This document shows positions 12,166 to 20,221 of a DNA stretch of 24,695 bases, in pieces. The translations under genes were made by a program, and so were the position numbers. The first letter of the stretch is position 1; the number at the start of each line of letters is the position of its first letter. The DNA is from Spirogloea muscicola (lineage: Eukaryota; Streptophyta; Zygnematophyceae; Spirogloeales; Spirogloeaceae), in NCBI GenBank assembly GCA_009602725.1, contig WELB01000037.1, positions 267,506 to 292,200 on the forward strand, read 5' to 3'. Under the pieces are notes generated by a model that did not search any database, was not told the DNA's origin, and worked only from the letters and a program-made list of their open reading frames with translations.

Positions 12166-12479
12166 GCTCAATACAAGCAACTCCGCAGCCGAGGCGCCGC
12201 AGCCTCGAGGTGGCGCGCATAATCGCGAGTTGGGGGCCGGCGGGACTGACTGATCTCGGCGTCCTTGCCGCTCTCAAACTCCAGCTCGAGCAGGAGCTCC
12301 AGATCCTCTGCAGCGCGTGCGACGCAGCGCCGCCAGACATGAGTAAGCTGCGACGCCGGACATGCCAGCCCACTGAGGCAGGCATTGCGACAACTGAAAA
12401 CACTTCGGGTACTTAATTCGTATTTGGCATAAGCAGTCACTAAATTCTACGGCTGCGCCGCAAGGTTACGACGGGTGTC

Positions 12480-12496
12480 AGGGTTTGGGGTTAAGG
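12480..12496 (-). promoter_or_regulatory. Telomere-like (telo-box-like) motif upstream of bS6
   Basis: The + strand reads AGGGTTTGGGGTTAAGG, so the - strand carries AACCCCAAACCCT. Plant promoters of ribosomal-protein genes often carry AAACCCTAA telo-boxes. This motif lies about 315 bases upstream of the bS6 ATG at 12165. Its role is inferred from position only. Confidence 0.35.
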
Positions 12497-12702
12497 TCGT
12501 CGTACCATCGTCGAGGTCCTGGAACTCGGGGAGCCGGCGTGGTTAGGCCGCCGCCTCCGCGGCCTTCCTCCTGGGCACCGCCGGGTAGTCGCCGGCGCCC
12601 GACCCCGCGGCCGCCGCCACCGTGGTGCAGCGCCAGCGCGGCTGCAACGCGCCGCCGCCATTGCCACCGGCAGCGCATCAGGCAGCGAGTCAAAAGCGGC
12701 GA

Positions 12703-12730
12703 CCCTAAACCCTAAATCCTTAACCCTAAA
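12703..12730 (+). repeat. Four telomere-like units, inverted relative to 12480-12496
   Basis: CCCTAAA, CCCTAAA, the variant TCCTTAA, then CCCTAAA. CCTTAACCCT at 12718-12727 is the reverse complement of 12487-12496 with one mismatch, so the two motifs face each other across about 220 bases of GC-rich sequence. Confidence 0.75.
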
Positions 12731-12882
12731 GCTGAAGACCGCCTGCGACAGCGCCTCGACGCCGCCGCGGCCGTCGCTCCGGCGGCCGCTCACCCGATGG
12801 CGCCGGCGGTCTCTGGCAGGGCAGGCTGCCGCAAGCCCGCCGGAGACGGCAGCTCCGCGGCCGTCGCCGGGGCGCCGACCCA

Positions 12883-12954
12883 NNNNNNNNNNNNNNNNNN
12901 NNNNNNNNNNNNNNNNNNNNNNNNNNNNNNNNNNNNNNNNNNNNNNNNNNNNNN
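12883..12954. other. Assembly gap (72 N)
   Basis: An unbroken run of N. The order and orientation of sequence on the two sides depend on scaffolding. Open frames crossing it are meaningless. The repeat copy that starts just after the gap has probably lost its 5' part here. Confidence 1.
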
Positions 12955-12960
12955 GGCTGC

Positions 12961-13325
12961 TTGGGTCCTCGCTTCCATACCCTACTTGAGAACATAGCGA
13001 GTCTAGGATATGCACTACGCGAGGATATGCTTCCAGCCCACATGGGTATGCCGGCTGCCTATCTGTCATTTTTGCGACGTCGAGTGTCAGCTTGTCTGCA
13101 GCGAGCGCAGGCTCATGCGTTGCATCAGAAAGCTGGTCGAGCCTTGGCTGGTAGTTCGAGAGCTTGTCGATTGCCATCCGGTATTCGAGCATCAGTTAGC
13201 GACCTCTATGTGCTGACTCGTGGTTACTGAGCGGGTCGGGTTAGCAGCAGGTGACGTGCATTTGTCAATGTGCTTGCCTTCGTACTTGGCCACACATGGC
13301 CTCCCCAGCTCTTCATACACACGTT
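12961..13325 (+). repeat. Dispersed repeat copy 5, upstream of PPME1
   Basis: The open frame from 12961 to 13230 contains LRRRVSACLQRAQAHALHQ, then AGRALAGSS and ASVSDLYVLTRGY before TGA. It is the same layout as copy 2 with many substitutions, so it is a diverged subfamily. Bases 13160-13325 match 19203-19370 on the opposite strand almost base for base, including the post-stop region with TACTTGGCCACACATGGCC. The PPME1 start follows 117 bases after the stop, so the repeat tail may form part of the PPME1 promoter or 5' untranslated region. Confidence 0.75.
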
Positions 13326-13346
13326 CTTCCTTCCTCTTGAACAGCC

Positions 13347-16300
13347 ATGGCCGCGCTGCACGCCAGCGCCGACGCGGCGGCGGCGGCGCCGGCGGCGGCG
13401 GCGCCGGCGACCGCCTCCCGCTATGCGCAGAGCATGCACCGCTCCGCCGCAGCCGGCGGTGGCGGAAGGTGCGCCGCCAGAAGCCGTGGCATTCGTGCAT
13501 GAAACCGCCGGGGCTCGAACCCCCGACCTCTCGTTCCAAACTCCCGCTCCTTACGGCCTGGACGCCCGCGTCGTTGGCGACTGATGGTGTGCGCCACTTC
13601 CGCAGGTCAGGCCTCGACAGCGGCGGCGGCGGCGACAAGTATGCGCCGATGCCATGGACACCTTACTTCGACGCCGCCACCGATGTCGCCATCCCCGGGA
13701 CTGGCGACGTAAGCGCCGGGACCCATTGCTGGCATCTGGCGTCTGGCCTCGCCGCCTGAAGTGCCTCCCTTGTCCTCCACTTCTGCTGGCTTCGAGCACC
13801 CAGTGGCCGCTTGAGTCGCTTTTGTGCTTCAACGCTTTTCTGGCCCCTTCGAACTTTGTTATTCATTAATCATCAATGTTTTGTTCTGGGCTGGCCAAGC
13901 ACAGCCATCGCCGCCCTCTACTGGAACAGCATTTCTTTCCTTCTTTTGGTAAAGCGTTTGGCGAGCTTGCCTTGATGCTCTCCTGACATTGCCTTGCAGG
14001 TGTTCCACGTTTACACTGCTGGCAGCGAGGGGCCGGTCGTCCTCTGCCTGCACGGAGGCGGGTACTCTGGGTGAGCGCAGCAAATTGCGCTGGAGTTGTC
14101 ATTGACCTCAGCCCTGCTCGCTAGCCAATGTAGCGAACGGGTTTCGATCAAAATAAAGTATAAGTATTATTGTCTTCGTACATGCGAGGAGGGAGGCGAC
14201 CGATTAAGCGAGACAGAACCTTCATGGGCCTGCAGGCTGTCATTCGCTCTTGCGGCCAAGCACCTCAAAGAGCAAGTGAGAGTCGTGGCTCCGGACCTAC
14301 GGGGGCACGGGAGCTCTCGCACCGCTGATGACCTCGACCTCTCCTCGCAGGTGAATGGATATGGCTGACCATCGCCCACTTTACCGCCTCGATCACATCT
14401 CCTCCCTCCTCTAACTTTGGACCCCCCTCCTCCGTCAGCATATGTCTCTTATATGCTTTGTGAGTCCTTAGCTTGCAAATGAGAACCCTAAAAGACACCT
14501 CTGCCAGTACCAAGCGTCCTCAAACCTAGGCCGTAGCCATTTGCCGCTTTGCTCTTCCACCTTCCACTTTCTCCTTCTGCCAACTCTCTTGTCCTCGCGA
14601 GCACCTTCCCACCATCGTAATGCAGTCCTGTAATGCCAGCAACAGATGGTCATACTTTGTGCTCTTGGGGCTCTCAGGATAAGGGCTCTTCATACACTCA
14701 TTGCTTGCTTGCTGCAGACTTTGTGCAAGGATGTGGTGGTGCTCGTGCAGGCAATGTTTGGCGACGCCCCGCCCGCCATTGTCCTTGCGGGGCACAGGTG
14801 CAGTCAGCCCACATCCCCACCGCTGTTCGTCTCTAAAGTACCCCCCACCCTTAGATCTGAAGGGGTACTTCATCAATCATATGCTTCTTCCAAGCACTGC
14901 TACGCTGCAGGGTGACATTGCCCACTGTAGTCTCATGGCACTGTTATTGTGGTACTTGTCTGACATGTGAGGAGCCAGCATGGGAGGGGCCATTGCAGTG
15001 CGCGTCGCTGCGAGCCGGGAGCTCCCAACGCTCGCGGCCCTGGTCGTGATTGATGTGGTAGAGGTGCGAACCTGGCCGAGTCAGTTCATGGGCTCGGAGC
15101 TTCTCTGAGTTGCAGACCAGCTGATGTTCGTGGTTCGCAGCCTCTGACTTCATCTCCTGTTCGCTGGTCGTCGCTCTCGTTCTCGTACTGCAGGGCACGG
15201 CCATGTCATCGCTGCAATTCATGCAGAGCATCCTGGCAAACCGGCCTCCCTCCTTCCCCTCCCTTGAGAAGGCTGTAAGAGTTTCACCTTCCTGCACAGG
15301 CCTTCCAAAAGAGCAAGACGAGCGGGCGGATGCTGATGCAAAACACAGTCTAAAAATTCAATCACTTAAGAAATAAACTGCAGCACTCTTCATTGGCATG
15401 GCCTGCTTGTGTCAAGCAATCCAGAAAGAGTTGTTCATAACTTGGCCTTTGCTTTCACTTCCCTCGATGATCAAAAGATCCTCTCTGCATTCCTATAGAA
15501 AACTTTTGCTCCTGATGTATAGGCCAGTTGGCCACCTCCTGCAGATAGAGTGGAGCGTGCAGTGCGGCTCCCTCCGAAATGTGGATTCCGCCAGAGTCTC
15601 GGTGCCGTCCACGCTCCGGCAGGATCCCGCCAGTGGAAAGTACGTGATGCTTGTCGTTGAGCCGACGAGGAAGGCAAGCTGCATGCTGCCGCAGTGTGTC
15701 CAGTTCTTGTGTGCTAGGGCCTGTCCTAAGTGGGTAGTACATTATTACACTATGTTGCTTAATAGGAATGTATGATTAAGGGATTGTTTGTGTGTTTCAG
15801 ATCAGCGTGTATATCTGACATCTGTGTTTGTGTTGTGATACTTGCGAGTCCCTCAAGCTCATGTGATGACTCAAGTCTAGGAATCGTGCAGGTACAAGTG
15901 GCTGACACCTCTTGAGGAGAGCGAACCGTACTGGCAGGGCTGGTATGGCAACACGCACCCCAACTTTTGCTTGCATATAAACGGAACATGAGCATCTGCA
16001 TAGCCATAGATTGCAGTCTGTGCCAGAAGGACTCTGTGGCTCAGCAGCATCTCTTGCAATCTTCTCGCTCTTGCCCAAGAGCATCCAATTGCTAGGCTTC
16101 ATGACACTAGTTTCTATTTATCTAGGTACGAGGGCCTGTCGGACGTGTTTCTGAGCTGCCCCTTTGCGAAGCTGCTACTCCTCGCTGGCACTGATCGGCT
16201 CGACAAGTGCGACGAGCAGGCCTCCATACCTCCATTGACCAGTTCGTAGCCCAGCATCTGTTTCATGCTTTGAGAGGCTCTATTGGAACTGCCCAGCTAG

Positions 16301-16866
16301 CAGCCATTGAGTATTTCAGTTTGTCAAGCACCGATCTTGAGGAACTGGTGGTAGACTTAGGGGATCATGGTCCAAATCCTAGAAGTTGGGGTACTGGAAT
16401 GATGGGTTGGGTCTAAGGTTCACGCTATAGGGGTTCATGTTTCACGAAGATCTTAGTGATATCTGGTCAAGGGCTGTAGCTGATGGGATGATGGGCGGGG
16501 CCTCGCTTTGCAGGTCCTTGACCATTGCCCAGATGCAGGGACGGTTCCAGATGCTCGTCGTGCGGCATGCAGGCCATGCCATACAGGAGGACGACCCAGA
16601 CGAGTTTGCATCCGCGGTGCTCGCATTTGTCTCGCGCAACCGCATTGGCCCCCGTGGCGTGGAGGTGAGCTGTTCTGGCCTCCAAACATCCTCTCACATT
16701 GCTGATAATAGGTATTTATCGGCCTTCATCCTCCTCCATCCTCGAGTCACAATAAGGATGTCTTTTATGGTACTTCTGAAGAGGATCTTGGCATAGTGGC
16801 CTGCACCAAGGGTATGCTAACAATGATGTTTATCCACAGATTCCAACATTTGGACGCCCTCGTTGA
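13347..16866 (+). CDS. PPME1: Protein phosphatase methylesterase 1 (alpha/beta hydrolase)
   Basis: Removes the methyl ester from the C-terminal leucine of the PP2A catalytic subunit. Twelve exons: 13347-13468, 13606-13708, 14000-14070, 14236-14350, 14718-14797, 14979-15063, 15194-15274, 15545-15639, 15892-15942, 16126-16206, 16514-16664, 16840-16866. They total 1062 bases, encoding 353 residues and a TGA, with all phases consistent. Motifs: an Ala-rich N terminus; YAPMPWTPYFD; oxyanion region LCLHGGGYSGLSFALAA; VVAPDLRGHGSS; nucleophile elbow LAGHSMGG (Ser164); Asp189 in VVIDVVEGTAM, the expected 25 residues later; EPYWQGWYEGLSDVFLSCP; AGTDRLDK; LTIAQMQGRFQM; catalytic His316 in RHAGHAIQEDDPDEFA. 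The Ser164 codon is split AG|C by intron 5. Somewhat shorter than animal forms. The start is the first ATG compatible with the splice frame; introns 1 and 2 hold repeat-like fragments (tRNA-like B box, hairpin motif at about 13886). Confidence 0.96.
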
Positions 16867-16962
16867 CATTCTCCATACAAGCAAGATGCTGGTCAGAACT
16901 CCGAGAAGACCTCAGAGCTCCGCCTGTGCCCGCAGTCATCCAAAATGTACGTGTGACGAGTA

Positions 16963-17075
16963 CACGTGGGTCTCGGGCATGGTAACCAATCGTCTCAGTG
17001 CCAAGTGTAAGTTTGAATTGATAAATGACCACGTAGGGTCTCGGGCACAATAACCAATTGTCTCACTGCCAAGTG
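16963..17075 (+). repeat. Imperfect direct repeat, two units of about 45 bases
   Basis: 16963-17007 and 17030-17075 share CACGT...GGGTCTCGGGCA, TAACCAAT and GTCTCA...TGCCAAGTG with a few changes. Further right, TCGCCCGATTAGGGACTTAG (about 17114) is echoed by TCGCCCTATTCGGGACTTGG (about 17148). They lie between the PPME1 stop and the retroelement remnant and may be scraps of its 5' side. Confidence 0.7.
17006..17010 (+). terminator. Candidate TGTAA polyadenylation signal for PPME1
   Basis: TGTAA lies 140 bases after the PPME1 stop, between the two direct repeat units. TGTAA is the normal green-algal signal, but it is short and another lies at about 17218, so the choice is tentative. Confidence 0.3.
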
Positions 17076-17321
17076 ATCATATGTATCAAGTGCCAGTAAC
17101 CCGGTAACAATGTTCGCCCGATTAGGGACTTAGTGCCAGTATCTCTACTCGCCCTATTCGGGACTTGGTTAGTACTTGCAAGGATGCACACAATGCAACC
17201 TATGCATATGGTACTGATGTAAGCACCACAACATAAACATCATCCGAGGCAACGCTCGGAGTGTCAGATAGAGCAGGAACTTTCTGCACAACAGAACAAT
17301 TCTGCGTATCACGGGGAATCC

Positions 17322-18961
17322 TTGGCTGCCATGTGGGCCATCACACCTTTCCGACTGTACCTACGTGGACGCTCTTTTCAATCGATTACCAATCATCAGC
17401 CTTTACAATGGCTGTTGACAACTGATAAATTTACAGGTAAGCTAGCACGCTGGGCTCTTCAACTGCAAGAGTGTGATTCAGAGACGTCTGGTTGGACGCA
17501 CCAGTTCTTCAATATCTACAAACTGGCAAATGTCCAGTTGTCTCCAAAACAAATGCAGAAGGTCGAATTAAACACCGAGCCCGTCGACATGTATGGAAGT
17601 ATACACAGCTCATCAAACCTGATGTTCAATACGGAAATCACATTGTTCCACCTCCAGCGGTGCGACATCAATCAGTGTACGATGTCCATACACCACTCAG
17701 ACACTACGGCATCAAGAAAACCATCAGTCTGTTAGTCACCAAATATTGGTGGTCTGGTCTCACAGATTTGGTTGAACGTGGTCTCCCTAAATGCGAGGAA
17801 TGTAATAGAATTCGCAACACGTTCTCGTTGAAGTCACCTCAACTTCACCCATTGCCCATATAAGCACTATTCTATTGGCGGAGTTTAGACTTGGCTGGAC
17901 CTCTCAAACAGGGTAATGCCAGACCTTATGTCCTCATCATGATCGAGCACTTCTCCAAATGGGTTGTAGTGGTCATCATTCCCAACAAATCCAGCATACA
18001 TGTCAAAGAAGCTTTTATGGAACAGGTGTTGTCACAAGTCGGGGCTTGTGCCGACTTGCTCACCTAGGGAACTGAATTCCAAGGTGACTTTCAGCGTCTC
18101 TTGGACCAGACTTTTATGGATCATCGGCTTACATCAAGGGACCATACCCAAGCTGATGGTTTAGCCGAACGCATGGTCCAGATTATCAAACGTGGCCTCA
18201 CTGAATACGCTCTTCGCAAAGGTTCGGAGAGATGGGACGGATTTCTGCCATGGCTTAAAATGGTTTACAGGATGTCCAAACAGACTTCTCTATCGGCTTA
18301 TAGTCCGTATTTTCTACTCTATGGACGTCATCCCCTGATTCCTACTAGTCTTGGTCCTGCTTCCACAGAGAAAGTCAATCTCGATGATCCAAACATGTGG
18401 CTAAAAGTTTGCACCAAACGGGGCAACTTATTCGAACGGCATATGCCTACTGCTTTAGATAACTTGCGTATCGCTCAGCATCGCGACACGTAGCGTTATG
18501 CTACTATTCGAAGTAGTCGATATCAACCCAAGCATCCAACGATTTCTGTGATTTGTTTATCTTCGGGTGAAACCTCAAGATGAAACCTCAAGATGCACTA
18601 GATGCTTCCACTGGGTCCGTTTATATGCAAGGTCGTTGGCAAGATTAATTCAGGCGTCCTTCACTTACAAGGCTCGTGTGGCAGGGAAATGTTAGACCAT
18701 ATTCAGAATATTACACTCTGTCACCTTACTAATACTGACCCCACCATAGATCCTACTGGATCGTGGATCTCAGCATATTTATCACGTGAAATTTGTCATC
18801 GGGAAGATCAATCAGCAACAATGCTGTTGTGTTCTGCTTGCAACAAAGGGTGGCATCTTCATTGTCTTACGCCACCACTCGCAAGCATACCTTCCAATGA
18901 TTGGTCCTGCGATGCTTGTATGGCTGCTGACCCAACTCTTCGGCCTGGTCAGGACTCATAG
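17322..18961 (+). pseudogene. Decayed pol gene of the Ty3/gypsy-like element
   Basis: The RNase H part uses the frame 17322-17735; everything from about 17492 onward (zinc-binding module, integrase core, PHD-like end) is in one other frame, broken only by in-frame stops. So the gene has at least one frameshift and several nonsense changes but few deletions in the integrase. The PHD-like end has CSACNKGWHLHCL, PPL, then WSCDAC, the last six metal ligands of a C4HC3 finger. Of the first Cys pair only the second is obvious (EIC; the partner position is Arg or Ser). Confidence 0.85.
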
Positions 18962-18976
18962 ACGGGGGTGGGGGGG
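18961..18976 (+). other. G-rich run, candidate polypurine tract
   Basis: A G-run broken by one C and one T follows directly on the last stop of the pol remnant. LTR retrotransposons prime plus-strand DNA at a purine run next to the 3' LTR. If so, the 3' LTR would start near 18977, but I find no matching 5' copy. Confidence 0.4.
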
Positions 18977-19202
18977 TAATCAGCAACCCATCCATCACAA
19001 GCTCCAGTTTTCCAGATTAGTCTATCGTGCCGAAATCTATTAAACCAGATACTTTTATTTATCGCTTTTTCGTTTTCTTCCATAAAGCAGACATTACCAA
19101 CCACGGTAATCGGCATACGGCGTGACAATGGCACCGCAACGACAGAGCCCCCGAAGAAGCGATCAAAGCGCAAGTGCGCTGCAACAGCCAGCCAGGGTGG
19201 CC
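18977..19202. other. Possible 3' LTR remnant; no gene
   Basis: AT-richer sequence between the G-run and the antisense repeat copies, with TTATTTATCGCTTTTTCG. It is the place a 3' LTR would be. Nothing in the window duplicates it, so this cannot be confirmed. Confidence 0.3.
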
Positions 19203-19482
19203 GAAAGACGTGTGTTAAGAGATGGGGAGGCCATGTGTGGCCAAGTACAAAGGCAAGCACATTGACAAATGTATGTCACCTGCTGCTAAGCTGACCCACT
19301 CAGTAACCACGAGTCAGCACATAGAGGTCGCTAACTGATGCTCGAATACCGGACGGCAATCGACAAGCTCCTGAATGGGGTGCCAGGTGGGCCCTGCGCT
19401 CCCAACCAACAGGAGAAGGGGAGCAGGGAGACACTTGAGCCCATCCAAAAGATGAAAAGTGCTCGCCAATACATCCATACAA
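19203..19482 (-). repeat. Dispersed repeat copy, antisense, twin of copy 5
   Basis: On the - strand the frame ends ASVSDLYVLTRGY with the stop at 19302-19300, identical at the peptide level to copy 5. Bases 19370-19203 (reverse) match 13160-13325, with only scattered differences. The match fades beyond about 19375, so only the 3' part of the element is shared. Confidence 0.8.
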
Positions 19483-19498
19483 TCCAAAAAGAAGAAAG

Positions 19499-19815
19499 CG
19501 CGGCCAGATTGACTGACAGATCGATCCAAAGGGCTTGTACAGTGGTGGCTTGTATTAGCCGGCCCGCAACGAACCGACAGGGTCCGAAGAACGTCAAAAG
19601 CAGCGCTGTAAAGAAGAAGAAGTGGCACTCCCAATGGGGGCAAGGGCTGCGAAAAGCCAGCCCAAAAAGAATTCACAAAGGTTCAGAGGGGCCTAAGAGC
19701 GGTGAGCAGCTACAAAGGGGCCTGAGGATGCAATGGTAAAACAGGGGGAGGATGGATCACTCAATAAGTACGAGTGAGGAGCCTCAGATCCGACAAACTA
19801 GCTGCCGGGAAGCTA
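19499..19815 (-). repeat. Dispersed repeat copy, antisense, with SLSDLRLLTRTY end
   Basis: On the - strand, about 19800-19761 encodes SLSDLRLLTRTY and a TGA. About 100 bases downstream is the stem-loop module TTTGTGAATTCTTTTTGGGC with GGGCTGGC...GCAGCCC (19644-19663). Farther on, TCAATCTGGCCGCGCTT (19502-19518) matches the + strand copy 3 at about 9789. Confidence 0.7.
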
Positions 19816-19839
19816 TAAAGCCCTTCTTCTTATAAAGCT

Positions 19840-20090
19840 GTAAAGAGGCCAGCCCAGGCGATGGCCACAAGAAGAAAGTGCTCGCCCATTGGGAATAGGG
19901 GCTGGAACAACCAGCCCGAAAAAGAATGAACAGAGTACGAGAAGGGGGCCAGGGGAAGCGCTAAGTAACAGAAACAAAGCTGCTACGAGACACTCAGTAA
20001 CCCCTGCTAAGCAGCCGCAGATCAGAGATGCTGGGCTCCTGGAAGTGGGTCCCCTGGCCAGAGCCACAAGGAAGCCCGCTAGCGCCCGGG
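19840..20090 (-). repeat. Dispersed repeat copy, antisense, close relative of copies 2 and 4
   Basis: On the - strand the coding tail SISDLRLLSRGY ends at a TGA (19996-19994). The following 100 bases match the post-stop regions of copies 2 and 4, including CTCTGTTCATTCTTTTTCGG. The stem GGGCTGG / CCAGCCC at 19899-19917 is perfect with a 5-base loop. The PHD gene start at 20222 follows on the opposite strand, so this copy lies in its promoter region. Confidence 0.78.
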
Positions 20091-20221
20091 GCCCACTACT
20101 GCCGGCAGGCAGTTGGCGGGCGGTTGGGGGCGGGGAAGCTGGGGCGACTCGCCTGGCCCCTCCCCCGCGCTCCCCGCCGCATTGTGCGCCGGCGTCGGCG
20201 GCGGCGGCGGCGGTGGCGCCG

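Larger units (their letters stand above)
17290..18977 (+). mobile_element. Ty3/gypsy-like LTR retrotransposon remnant (RNase H, integrase, C-terminal PHD-like finger)
   Basis: A 3' pol piece of an algal LTR retrotransposon. About 17307-17482 encodes the end of the RT-linked RNase H (GESLAAMWA...FRLYLRG, WALQLQECD). About 17660-17815 is the integrase zinc-binding HHCC module (HTPLRHYGI, YWW, CEEC). About 17876-18490 is the integrase core (DLAGPL, HFSKWV, GTEFQGDFQ, GLAERM) and C-terminal region. About 18602-18760 has the order and spacing of the chromodomain-like tail (ICHL-type NITLCHL, DPTIDP), and 18788-18919 is PHD-like. No gag, protease or RT palm is seen upstream. The frame changes between the RNase H and the integrase. 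In the integrase frame there are stops at 17861, 18065, 18491 and more before 18602. One of the catalytic acidic positions coincides with the 18065 stop. It is dead. No LTR pair could be identified. Confidence 0.88.

Noticed and set aside
12491-13192. 233-codon - strand frame across the N gap
   Set aside because: A third of it is undetermined, and it is the antisense of repeat copy 5 on one side of the gap.
13490-13605. A complete tRNA gene on the - strand
   Set aside because: Only the T-arm-like GGTTCGAGCCC is convincing; T-stem outer pairs, anticodon arm and acceptor stem do not pair.
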